Shown here: positions 55,211 to 64,000 of the stretch, one piece after another
How positions within the stretch are numbered: the stretch's first letter is position 1
Layout: the number at the start of each line of letters is the position of its first letter
DNA from: Lasiosphaeria ovina
Lineage: Eukaryota > Ascomycota > Sordariomycetes > Sordariales > Lasiosphaeriaceae
Length of the DNA: 64,000 nt
Assembly (NCBI GenBank): GCA_033439765.1
Contig: JAULSN010000005.1
Span: 620,001 to 684,000 of the forward strand
Direction: 5' to 3'
Position numbers and translations under genes: made by a program
Notes under the pieces: generated by a model
The model's input: the letters and a program-made list of their open reading frames with translations, nothing else
Told to the model about the DNA's origin: nothing
Databases searched by the model: none

Positions 55211-56324
55211 ATGGCAGGCCGCCCTCTGCCGTCCTTCGCTGGGAAGGCTGTCTTACTTGCCGGAGTTGCCCAGCTCCTCGCGGTTTCTTTCGCCCAGACT
55301 GGCCAAATCACCTGCTTTGGCATCAGTGGCCGCGGGTATACCAACAACACACGATGCCCCGGCTCCAATGCTTGCTGCGGCGCTACCGCGACATGCCTAT
55401 CGAACAGGCTCTGTCATAATGTTGGCGATCCCCCAGATTTATGGATTCGTGGGCCATGCGCTGTGGAAGGATGGGATGGCATGTGTGGGGAGATCTGCCT
55501 TTACAGTAAGATTCCGAACCCCCTGCCAACTCGAAAGCACATTCCAGTAAAATTATTTTGTACGGACGGCGACTCACATTTTGAACTTATTATTAGACGA
55601 GACAGAGCAAGGAGATGGCAGGTTCCCGCGCGTGACGCCATGCGAGAACGGGAGCCTCTGCTGCAATAACGACCCACAATGCTGCTCGAACGGTCGCGGC
55701 ATCTTTCTCGACGAAAGCGGCGACATTGTCTCCAGTCGTGTGACAGCAGCCACGACGAGCTATCCCCCTGTTAACGGGACCGGACCTGCAAGATTCACGG
55801 AAACGCCGAGCACCTCGAAATCGTCATCAACATCAACGTCTTCTTCGACAACCCGGACATCTACATCAAGCTCTACATCAAGCTCTACATCAAGCTCTAC
55901 ATCAAGCTCTAGAGCCACCTCAACGGCAGCTAGCAGCTCTTCAACATCGTCGTCCACCTCCATTCCCATCAGCGAACTGAAAGACACCTCTGCGTCGGAA
56001 TCAAACATTGGGTTGAAAGTCGGGCTCGGGTTGGGTATCCCACTAGCTGCATTGCTAGCAGGGGGTCTGGTATACTGGTTCTTGCGGCGGCGGCGGAAAG
56101 AGGACTCCGTGTCCTCTACCGGCCGCGGCCAGGATGGGTCATCGGGAGACGGGGGGACAAGAAATTACGCTGCAACTTATAGCAGGGGCACGCCGGAGTA
56201 CATGTCCGCGGGAGGCGAGCCGGCCAAATATATATACACAGGATCGGCGCCGCCGGTGGAGATGGGGGATGTCAGGCCATTAGAGCTTGACACTACTCCG
56301 AGGCCGTACTATGAGCTTAGCTAG
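55211..56324 (+). CDS. Ser/Thr-rich single-pass membrane protein (Mid2/WSC-sensor-like layout)
   Basis: Two exons, 55211-55505 and 55597-56324, with a 91-nt intron (GTAAGA..TATTAG), give 340 residues. Residues 1-29 are a signal peptide ending near LLAVSFAQ. The extracellular part has about 14 cysteines in two clusters: CFGISGRGYTNNTRCPGSNA with CCGATATC, and CENGSLCCNNDPQCC. An 80-residue Ser/Thr stretch follows, probably O-mannosylated. A transmembrane helix (GLGLGIPLAALLAGGLVYWF) is followed by RRRRK, then a Tyr-rich cytosolic tail of about 80 residues with repeated acidic/Tyr motifs (TPEYMSAGGEPAKYIYTG). This arrangement matches fungal surface sensor-like proteins of the Mid2/WSC style. 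The cysteine cluster is not a canonical WSC domain. A role in cell-wall sensing is inferred from layout only. The ATG precedes the signal peptide directly. Confidence 0.8.
55861..55908 (+). repeat. 12-bp in-frame repeat, 4 copies
   Basis: Four perfect copies of CTACATCAAGCT inside the Ser/Thr stalk of the membrane protein, encoding STSS repeats. Being 12 bp, copy changes alter stalk length by four residues without breaking the frame. Confidence 0.95.
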
Positions 56325-56699
56325 GGATATTCTTAGCACTGAGAAGCTAGCTGTAATCCTTGTCAAGTTGAATCTTCTTCTCATCCGTAAGAACTCTCTA
56401 CCGCTTCTCTATCCATAATGCCGTGAACATAAGCTTCCCTCCTACGAATTCCCATTATTCAACTGCGTGTCTCAGCAATACAATAGGCAAATCATATCCG
56501 TGCAAAACACAAATGTTATCTCCATCCCTCGCACCCTCGGGTGCAAGCCCCAAACGACTCTAGTCCGCACCTGATCATCCGTCGGTTCCACGTCGCAGCC
56601 TGCAATCTCCTGAGAAGCATCTTCATTGCAGGTGACGGCTCAGTCAACACGTGCTCGGGGGAAGCCTCCAAGCGTTTGGCCGTGTCGATACTGCCATCG
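56325..56699. other. Intergenic stretch
   Basis: 3' flank of the membrane-protein gene. Nothing further recognised. Confidence 0.45.
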
Positions 56700-57330
56700 G
56701 CGCATCCATGAGGGAGCCAGACCACTATTCTCATCCCTGTCACAAAACAATGTACGCCAGTATATGTCTTTCATTCTGCTGTTGTAAGTATTCCTCCGAA
56801 AACATGATATCCTCGCCATCGTAGTGAGCCCGGGAGGCGGGAATGATTCCGTCAGCTGCGGCGTCTGGCAGCTAATAACACGATGGGCTGGTGCTAATTT
56901 CACAGAGCTCGAACCCGGTAACTGACAACAAGAATTCGTCACCCTGTCCGCCAATGTGGCACTTTCTGCGTTCTGCGACCCCTGATGCTAAGTATAGGCA
57001 ATGGCCGGGGTTTTCCACCAGGCAATCCGCAGCCCTTCGTTTTCGTTTGTAGATCCCATCGTATCCGCGTGCAAAAGGGAGGCTGGAACAATTGAGGAAG
57101 CCATAACGGAGCATTCGGCAAGACGCGTGCCTAGTGGCGGTAGATGATATTCAGTAACCTGGTTGAGGAGCTGATATCTTCGATGACGCCTTTGAAGGTG
57201 AGGAGCGGGTCCTTCTCGTGGTCCGTGACGGTCTTGTTGTCTTTCGCCAGGTCTGTGACAGCGAAGACGACATCTCGAGGATTCCGACAGTTAAACGTCG
57301 GCAGGCATGAAAGAAGATTTTGGAGGGGGC
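56700..57330 (-). pseudogene. Unidentified coding relic
   Basis: Three protein-like pieces lie in order on the minus strand. About 57297-57165 reads NCRNPRDVVFAVTDLAKDNK and LLTFKGVIEDIS. About 57087-56905 reads FARGYDGIYKRKRRAADCLV, then GHCLYLASG and CHIGGQGDEFLLSVTGFELC. About 56870-56755 reads IIPASRAHYDGEDIMFSEEY and LQQQNERHILAYIV. They lie in different frames with stops between and no convincing splice pairs. I do not recognise a family. The cysteine-containing middle piece could belong to a secreted protein, but no signal peptide is visible. Confidence 0.3.
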
Positions 57331-57575
57331 ATAATATTTTGGGATCTTGGTGTCCTGGCCGTTTTTCGCACGATCTGGTTCAGGGCTGCAACGAGGGAGT
57401 GTACTCCTGCACTGGTGATTGTATTTGCCCGCCGCCCACCCTCACCACCCTTTCCAACAAGAACGTATTGGTCGAGAGAAATGCAAAAATGACTAGTCTG
57501 ATTATAGCGGCAATTTGATTAAATAACATAGGTATATACGTCATGGATAAAATATATATCCGGTCTACTTGAGAA

Positions 57576-58722
57576 TCATTTCTTCCACGACTTGTCCAGC
57601 ATCTCCTTCACCTCTAGCGGCTTGAGCTCCGGGAAAGTATCGTTCAAGAAGCTTGCGGGTTTCATGTCAAAGACACCGGCCTCGAACCACAGACCGAAAG
57701 CGGCGGCCATGCCATGCAGGGCTGGCTTGGGAAAGAACGTGTACAGCGGCACCTGACCGGGAAGTTCAGTTGTCTGGCCCAGCTTGAGCTTCTCCTCGTT
57801 GTCGTAGGCGACGTTGAACTTGGTTCCTGTGTCGTGTCAGCAAGCATGGAGAAATTTGCTGGCAACAAGCGGGTATCTATTACCTTTGGCCTGCTCGGCC
57901 AAGTGAAGAAACTCATTCCACGTCACTCTGTCGCCGTAGACGAATGTATCGGGTTTCCATTTGGGGAGGTCCAGGCTGGCAGCAACAAACTTGCCGATAT
58001 CGGAGGTGTGGGTGAAAATGGCAGGCGTGTTGCCGGATCCGGGGATGGCGGCCGCGTTGTTGACCATGTCCAGCCAGAACACCAGCGGCATCCGGGCCAT
58101 GTAGGACTTGACACCGGGGAAGCCCCAGTAGTCCATCAAGTAACCGACGTGGAAGACGGTATGCTCGAGATTCTTGGTCTTCTGCAACTCTTTCTTGGCA
58201 TTGATCTTGTGCAGTGTCGACGTGATCGTGCCGATGCGTCTGCGAAACAGCTTGTGTAAGTCATCGACTATATCGACATAGGGGAAAAAAAGCCAATTAC
58301 TTACTCGTCCTCCACAGGCACGCCCCACCCGCTCGAGACCAGTCGCTTGGTGGTTTTGGATAGATCGGCAGCTCGGATCAGTTCGACCTCGTTTGGCCTA
58401 GTTCCGTCGGCGCTGTGCATGGCGATTCCCGATACCACGGTGTCGATGTTGTTGTCTTCGAGGACTTTGACGAGGGCATCGACGTCGGAATAGTCGACGG
58501 GGATAATGGGCACGCCGATTTCTGCCTCAAGATCGGGATTGGACTAATTGTCAGATAGTTAGCGTAATTATGATAATTAACGCGTAGGCCTTGGGACAGA
58601 ATCTCAGTAATTAATACCTTTCGAGCAAGGACCTTGACTTGATGCTTGCCGGTAGCCACAATTGCATCAACAACGGCGCGGCCCACATTACCGGTACCTC
58701 CTGCGACTGCGACGATTGCCAT
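57576..58722 (-). CDS. NmrA-like NAD(P)-binding oxidoreductase (isoflavone-reductase type)
   Basis: Four exons: 58722-58618, 58543-58305, 58239-57884 and 57826-57576, giving 316 residues. The N-terminus MAIVAVAGGTGNVGRAVVDA has the GGTGNVG dinucleotide-binding loop, followed by VKVLARK. An atypical short-chain/NmrA fold follows, with VPIIPVDYSDVDALVKVLED, IDTVVSGIAMHS, VSSGWGVPVEDE, HTVFHVGYLMDYWGFP and FTHTSDIGKFVAASLDLPKW. The canonical YxxxK of short-chain dehydrogenases is not evident, which is normal for NmrA-like proteins. It may reduce a phenylpropanoid-like or secondary-metabolite substrate or sense the NADP redox state. It starts 534 bp from the divergent Zn2Cys6 gene, so a regulator-target pair sharing one promoter region is plausible. 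All four introns are standard GT-AG or close to it. Confidence 0.88.
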
Positions 58723-59256
58723 GATCTGAGTTGGTTGTTTGGTTGGCTTTGGATTTGACCCTGGTATTATTTGGTCTTGAGGGCTCGATGTGACTGTCTC
58801 TGTCTCTCTGCTGCAAAGAAAAAAAGAGTCGAGGAATTCATGGTTGTTTTTATGGTTGCTTTTGTCGGTGGTAATGCTATATTCTTCTTCACTTACACGT
58901 CATGGCTTATCCAGCTGATTGCTTCGAAAGATTCGAAGGAGCGAGACAATCCTGTCCGGATTCAGATTGGTTCCGGGCCGGTCTGTCTTGGCTGCTTATT
59001 AACAGCATTGGGCAGGAGTGGCAGGCTACTGCGACCCCGCTTGGCCATTTCTCAGCTAATTATATGTTAAATTCCGTCATGACGACCCGCTTACTTTTTC
59101 CACCGGAAGCGATTTGGATCCGTCAAACCAGTCAGCCAGCACTGCCACCGGCAGATTCGTCGTTCTGCTTCCGGTCTTAAACAGCACGCATCTCAAGTTT
59201 CACACATCTGTTCAGCTCGGACTTTTACTCCACCATAATTACAAACTCAACTCACC
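58723..59256. promoter_or_regulatory. Bidirectional intergenic promoter region
   Basis: 534 bp separate the ATGs of the NmrA-like gene and the Zn2Cys6 factor. Zn2Cys6 proteins usually bind CGG triplets, often as inverted or everted pairs. CCG/CGG triplets occur here (for example near 58957, 58977, 59103 and 59149), but I cannot single out a true operator by eye. Confidence 0.4.
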
Positions 59257-61541
59257 ATGTCTCGCCGTCAATCCCCGGCCGGGCCTTCCGGGGCCGAAAT
59301 GGCAAACAATTCCCCGGGCCCACTATCAAAAAGAACACTTGGGCAGCGCGTCTCTAAGGTAAGTATTGTTAGTGTCTCATTACTAATAGTTTAGGATTGG
59401 AGCTCGCTTTTCTGACAGTATCTCTCAGGCATGCACGCGATGTCGGGCTGGAAAAATGCGGTGCGACGGGCAGTCGCCCACCTGTTCCGCCTGTTCCGAT
59501 CGGGGCCATGTTTGTGCCTACCCTGCCACCCAGAAAATCCGCGGGCCAGGAAAAAGGTACTAAGATATCTAATGCCGGTCTTCAAGAATTTGGAAATTTG
59601 AGAATTAATTAACCTTGCGCAGCAAACAGCGAATTGAGGCGCTCGAGGCGCGCTTGGCCAAGGTGGAGTCTAAGTTTCGACAGGAGTCGACAAAGGATTC
59701 GTCATCCGATGATATAGTTCCGAGATCCCCGGAGGAGCCGCAGTTAGTTGCCCACGCTAGTCCGCCGCTTATCGACCATATCGACGCTGGGCCTTTATCG
59801 GTCCTCAGTGGTGTGGCGTTACCCTTCTACCGCCAGATATCCCAGCGTTTCACCGTCTGGCAGGGAGAAGACTGCACTAAAAGACTCCAGAGGACAGCCC
59901 TTTCGCCCTTGACCGCTGAAGCGTCCGAGGTGCGGCTGGCGGAGCAGTGTCTCGACGAAGTGTGCGCAGAGCTTCCGTTCCTCCACACACCCTGGTTCGT
60001 CGACCAAATCAAGGACCCAAATGCAGTCAACAAGCCCGACGCTGGGTGGCAGGGCGTGATGAACGCCATCATCGCCAGCGCCGTACACTTCAAGACGCTC
60101 AACAGCTCTTTTCGCGAGGTCGCCGTGTATTCGTGGTGTTTCTTTCGAAACGCCTACGCCGTCTTACCAGAGCTCATCATTCACGGAGATGACCTCGGAG
60201 CAGCACAAGCCGTCATGGCCATGGCCTTGTTTATGCGGCAGTCAGCAGACACACGAACAACGTCGCGACTGTTATCCATGGCCGTCCACATACAGCAATC
60301 GGCTGGCCTCCATGTCATCATGACCGCAGCGTACCGCATCCCGTCGCCAGATGAAGGAGAAAATCGGAGCCGGCTTTTCTGGACAACCTTCGTTCTCGAC
60401 ATGGAGATGACAGTAAACACCGGACTGCCACCCGTGCATCATCACGCCGAACAAGGTGTCACGCCAGATCTGCCAATAGAGTTGGGTCGGCGTAATATGG
60501 TCTTCAGACTCAGGGCAGAGCTCGCCGGAATCCAGCAACGGATTGGAACAGTGGTCCAGCTCAACACCCCCAAACTCGCAGACCTCTTTGCCCTCGAGTC
60601 AGAGCTTGAGGCATGGTGCCTTCGAGTCCCACTAGAGTTTCGTCCACGCTGGTTTTCTGACCAACTTGAAAGTGCCAGTAGCAACGAGTCGCCCATGGAC
60701 GTATCCGTCGCCATGTTACACTTGGTCTACTACAACAGCCTGTCCTTGGTGAGTTGGGTTTCTGTGCGGGACATCACTGCGGAAATGCTGCCAGTTGAAT
60801 TACCTCGTGACATTGATTCCATCAACCAACGGACAAGTCGACATAAAAGCGTCTCGAGGGCAGTCGCCAGAGCCGCTATACGCTCCATGTCACGATTCCC
60901 CACTCAGTCATTTACAGAGCTCTGGTAAGTACTACACTCCTGCCGTTCTGATCATTCTCGCTTATTAGCCTTGGTCCCCAGGAGAGCCTTGTGCTACCCC
61001 CTAGCCGCTAGCATTGCCCTCTTAGCCGTCATATGCAAGGAGCCAACACATGCCGAGGCACAGGGTGACTTGTCGTTGCTATCCTGGTTCGTGGGGTTTC
61101 TGAACAGGATGGTGCGCGATGAAGGCTGTGACCTTGAGAGAATGCGAGACGGGATGTCCAAGTTCGAAAAAGTCGCGGCAGACGCTGTCGGCGTGGCATT
61201 GGCCTCTGCCATGCCCGTGAACCCGGCGCTGTGGCCCTTGAGTATCGCGTCAGGCCATACTGGCAACGTGAGTACATAAGCCCCTGAACCATTAAACCGC
61301 CCACTGCTAAATTCCTGAATCCCAGACCATTGCGACTCTCTTGACGTGCTCATGCTATCATCCCATGTATATTGCCCAAGCCTTAATGGGGAACACGCCT
61401 AATCGCGACACCGAGGTTGCGAAGCAGCTCGCTGAGATTCTTGGCCTGTCGTGGAGCGACACTGGTTATGGACCCTTTGTCCCAGATTGTGTAATACCGG
61501 CCACTTATGGATTCACGTATAGCTCTAGTAAACTAGGTTAA
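59257..61541 (+). CDS. Zn2Cys6 transcription factor with fungal-specific middle homology region
   Basis: Five exons: 59257-59358, 59429-59556, 59623-60924, 60982-61267 and 61326-61541, giving 677 residues. Exon 2 encodes the binuclear zinc cluster, CTRCRAGKMRCDGQSPTCSA followed by CSDRGHVC, with spacing C-x2-C-x6-C-x6-C-x2-C-x6-C. A coiled coil for dimerisation follows (KQRIEALEARLAKVESK). The middle region carries the fungal_trans features FLHTPWFVDQI, AQAVMAMALFMRQSADTRTT and RLLSMAVHIQQSAGLH, then RSRLFWTTFVLDMEM and TGLPPVHH. It is a nuclear DNA-binding regulator. Its divergent neighbour, the NmrA-like reductase, is a likely target (inference). All introns have normal donors and the frame closes cleanly at 61541. 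Confidence 0.9.
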
Positions 61542-62427
61542 CTGGAGCTTGAAAAGGTCCAGGATTTTGACAATGCATCCCTCGGCTGGTAGCACGTCTG
61601 TCTCGCCGCATGGGCAAGACAGGCCACGATACACGTCGGTCTAAAATAACTCCCCGTCTGTAGTTTCCGGCCTGCGTCTCGATGATGCTACTCTTTGTAA
61701 GCCGCTCTGGACACCACCACGGGACCGGATGGCTGGCCGAGTACGGCGCCTCGGTGCGCATCACGAGATCCAGGGCTTTTCATGATTGAACCAGTACACT
61801 AGCAGGGGCGCGAGGAGCCAGTAGTGTACCACCTGGGACTAGACATCTCCACAGCGGGTTCCCTAGAACCCGCTCTCGAGGTACTGACCCTCGAGTTCAA
61901 GATGGCACTGATTGGCTACTCAATTTAGATAAATTCAATGACTATGACTATGGTCCTAGATAGAGCTTGCTTGGTTCTTCGAGCAAGTGATATACATTTA
62001 CTGTACTCATACACTTTGAGTGGTAATCCTATTCACTACATTACTCGTGTATCAGGAGCTTGCCCTCTGTTCATATCAAAACCCTACTTGGAGCGTCACA
62101 CCCCTGGACGTCCTGCTCTTACAGACAGATTGACCCACGCAGTCGAGCGGTTTGTACTACATCACTGCCGCTGATCATTTCGGCGAGGATGGGCTGCATA
62201 TTCGCGAGATTGTTATTTTCCCGTAATAGCAAAGTCTTAAGCTCTTCTAGCGTTGTGGTTCTAGATGGGGAATCTCGAGCTGGGCGACGAGTTGATGAAT
62301 CCGTCTTGTACTATAGGATCCGTATTCTAGAGCATCACCTTCGTATATATCGTCCGCCGTGGCCTAGATATATTCCTTCCTTTAAGCAATACGGTCCCTG
62401 GTTACCTCCCTAAAACCCTCGTCCTAT
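61542..62427. other. Intergenic region between the two Zn2Cys6 genes (3' to 3')
   Basis: About 890 bp. Apart from the paired hairpins at 61853-61895 I see no feature. Short ORFs lack motifs. Confidence 0.5.
61853..61895. repeat. Two adjacent perfect inverted repeats
   Basis: Stem 1: AGCGGGTTC (61853-61861) with GAACCCGCT (61866-61874), loop of 4. Stem 2: CTCGAGG (61875-61881) with CCTCGAG (61889-61895), loop of 7. The stems abut without a gap. They lie about 310 bp past the stop of the first Zn2Cys6 gene. Confidence 0.85.
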
Positions 62428-63888
62428 TTACCTTCCCAAAATCTGAATGACCTCCATTGGCCATGCAACCCAAGCCACCCATGCTAGGCCGATGGATTGG
62501 CTAATCAGCTTTACCATATGCCTTGGTTTGTTCTGCCACCACCAAAACTTGTCCCTAACCACACGTATGATTAATTCGACTGCCGCATAATAGTGCGCCA
62601 AGACGACCAAGGCAATCGGATCTTGTGCGTTGGTCGCAGCGACGAACGCAGCTGGACAAAAGGCCTGCCATCTAAAACATGCCAAAAGCAACTCTTCTGC
62701 TACCTCAGCCCCGATATCTTGCCTCGTAGCTGCAGAGAGATATGATGTGAGAGACTCAATCCGCTCGACATATAGCTCTCTTTTTTCTTGAAAGGGAGAG
62801 CTAGCAGCCAGTCCATCAAGGAGTTCCATCAGGGTTGCACCAGGCCCGACGACCGGGACGGCTCGTGGAAAGAGAGTCGGTAACAAGAGGGGCGGCGCAA
62901 CCAAAGTCTTGAAGAGGCCACTATGGGCAACAGAAGAGCTGTTGGCGACAAGTGTCTGGATGCCGCGAAGGAATGTAAAAGAGGCGTCCTCGCAGGTCTG
63001 TGCCAGGGGTTGATCGGCATTGCAGGCTGCGCTGGCGTAAAAAAAGAGGATGAATGACGTGGCGAGGCCTGCATCTTGGGTGGACTGAGTGCCGCTATTG
63101 AACCCGTTGCTAAAGCCTGACAGAGCTCTCTGGAAATGATGTGCCTCAAGCATACTATAGTCATAAGGTGGGCAGTTCTGAGATAGGAGGGGTGCCGCCT
63201 CTTGCAGGTGGCGAGCTGAGAGAGCAAGTATTGCATGCATGAGGAAATCGTGCTGAAGCAAATGATTAGTATCAGCAAAAACGTCCTACATCGATTCGAT
63301 ACGAGCTAGTTCGTACCTGGAACGCGAGCTGTATTGCATCCTTAACCCAGAGCTTTTGACTTCCAAGCAGGTCAAAGCTGGTGGTTGACGTGAAATGGAC
63401 CAAGAGGAAAACGTCTTGAGTGTCGAAAGTTTTGCTGGAGTCTGTCATCACCGGAGACAGATAGCTCTGGTGCATTGCCGATTCAGCATTTGAGGCGGTA
63501 GCGGTGTTGTCGTGTTCGCTCTGAGAGAGAATAGTGCTCTGGTTATCGGCTCTTGAGGCCGAGGTAGGTATCTCGGGAACAGTCGGTAGGGGGAAGGTGA
63601 TAACTTGATTGTTCCATCTCGGCACGCTGACGGATGGATAGGCACAGAGATGGGGGTGAGCATTACACCGCGAGCACGCCGGGCGCAACTCGTCACACTG
63701 CTTGCGGTCAGTGGTCGTCGTTTGCTGGTCGTCAAGCATGATCGCCGACGTACCTTGACTCTCCGTTTCTTGCACAGCGAACAGCCCAACCGAGACTTTC
63801 CTTTTGATTTTCGCGCCTTTCTCGGCTTTCTCGGGGAGTTGTGGCACAGCTCGTTCACTGGCCTCGATGCCGGCATGGTTGACGACAT
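62428..63888 (-). CDS. Zn2Cys6 transcription factor (sterol-regulator/UPC2-like layout)
   Basis: Three exons: 63888-63754, 63697-63317 and 63252-62428, giving 446 residues. The zinc cluster is split by intron 1: GCSLCKKRRVK then CDELRPACSRCNAHPHLCAY, with spacing C-x2-C-x6-C-x6-C-x2-C-x6-C. A basic run precedes it (PRKARKSKGKSRLG). The effector half has LLVHFTSTTSF, HDFLMHAILALSARHLQ, LEAHHFQRALSGFSNG, ATSFILFFYASAA and TFLRGIQTLVANSS. This pattern is common in short fungal Zn2Cys6 proteins with DUF3468/fungal_trans_2-like C-termini, among them the UPC2-type regulators. Targets are unknown. The start at 63888 is the first ATG in the open frame; a second ATG four codons on is equally possible. 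Convergent with the other Zn2Cys6 gene. Confidence 0.85.
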
Positions 63889-64000
63889 TGCCCAAAGGGG
63901 CAAGGTGTTATCTCTGCAACAGAACGGGGTGTCGCAGCCATCAATCGAGTTGGTCTCTGGCGGGATTTATGGATGGATCTGGCAATTGACGATTGTGGCG

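Overview
The window is nuclear DNA of a filamentous ascomycete (Pezizomycotina, most likely a Sordariomycete). The evidence is short 50-100 nt spliceosomal introns with GTRNGT donors and CTAAC/CTGAC-like branch sites, HET-domain genes, a PigL_N/NACHT/ankyrin STAND protein, Zn2Cys6 regulators, a fungal-lectin-like propeller and a secreted SET protein. I saw no bacterial operons, CRISPR arrays, rRNA, convincing tRNA or intact transposase.

Layout. 0-16 kb is mostly decayed or orphaned material: a 3' fragment of a NO VEIN-like gene, a broken HET gene, a small secreted peptidoglycan-binding-domain protein, a UstYa-like fragment, an unidentified relic and a kinase relic. Among them lies one large intact gene, a membrane-anchored ankyrin protein whose 11 C-terminal repeats are almost identical (6.4-11.3 kb). 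16-23 kb holds a long GHKL-ATPase (sacsin/NO VEIN type) with a C-terminal DUF3883 nuclease-like domain; it carries one in-frame TAG, and a decayed 5' copy lies beside it. 23-33 kb has a small disordered protein, a coiled-coil gene broken by a 7-bp duplication, a dead ankyrin gene and an intact NACHT-ankyrin NLR-like gene. 33-37 kb carries two ordinary genes: a secreted SET protein and an Ecm4/Gto-type glutathione transferase. 37-44 kb has a copia-protease-like single-domain gene and three relics (unidentified, vWA-like, and an alpha/beta-hydrolase whose catalytic elbow is lost). 45-56 kb has a lectin-propeller/coiled-coil/nidogen-like protein, a convergent protein kinase, a HET gene with one frame break and a Ser-rich membrane sensor-like protein. 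57-64 kb is an oxidoreductase/regulator block: an NmrA-like reductase divergent from one Zn2Cys6 factor, then a second Zn2Cys6 factor.

Reading of the whole. The window looks like an accessory allorecognition or innate-immunity island: HET, NLR, ankyrin, GHKL-DUF3883, kinase and hydrolase modules in intact and broken states. Several nonsense codons fit C-to-T changes in CpA context, as repeat-induced point mutation (RIP) would leave. Other lesions are 7-bp repeat gains or single-base indels. The most unusual candidate is the GHKL-ATPase/DUF3883 gene and its two partial copies. Splice sites were assigned by eye; for each gene called intact the exon lengths add up to a whole number of codons.
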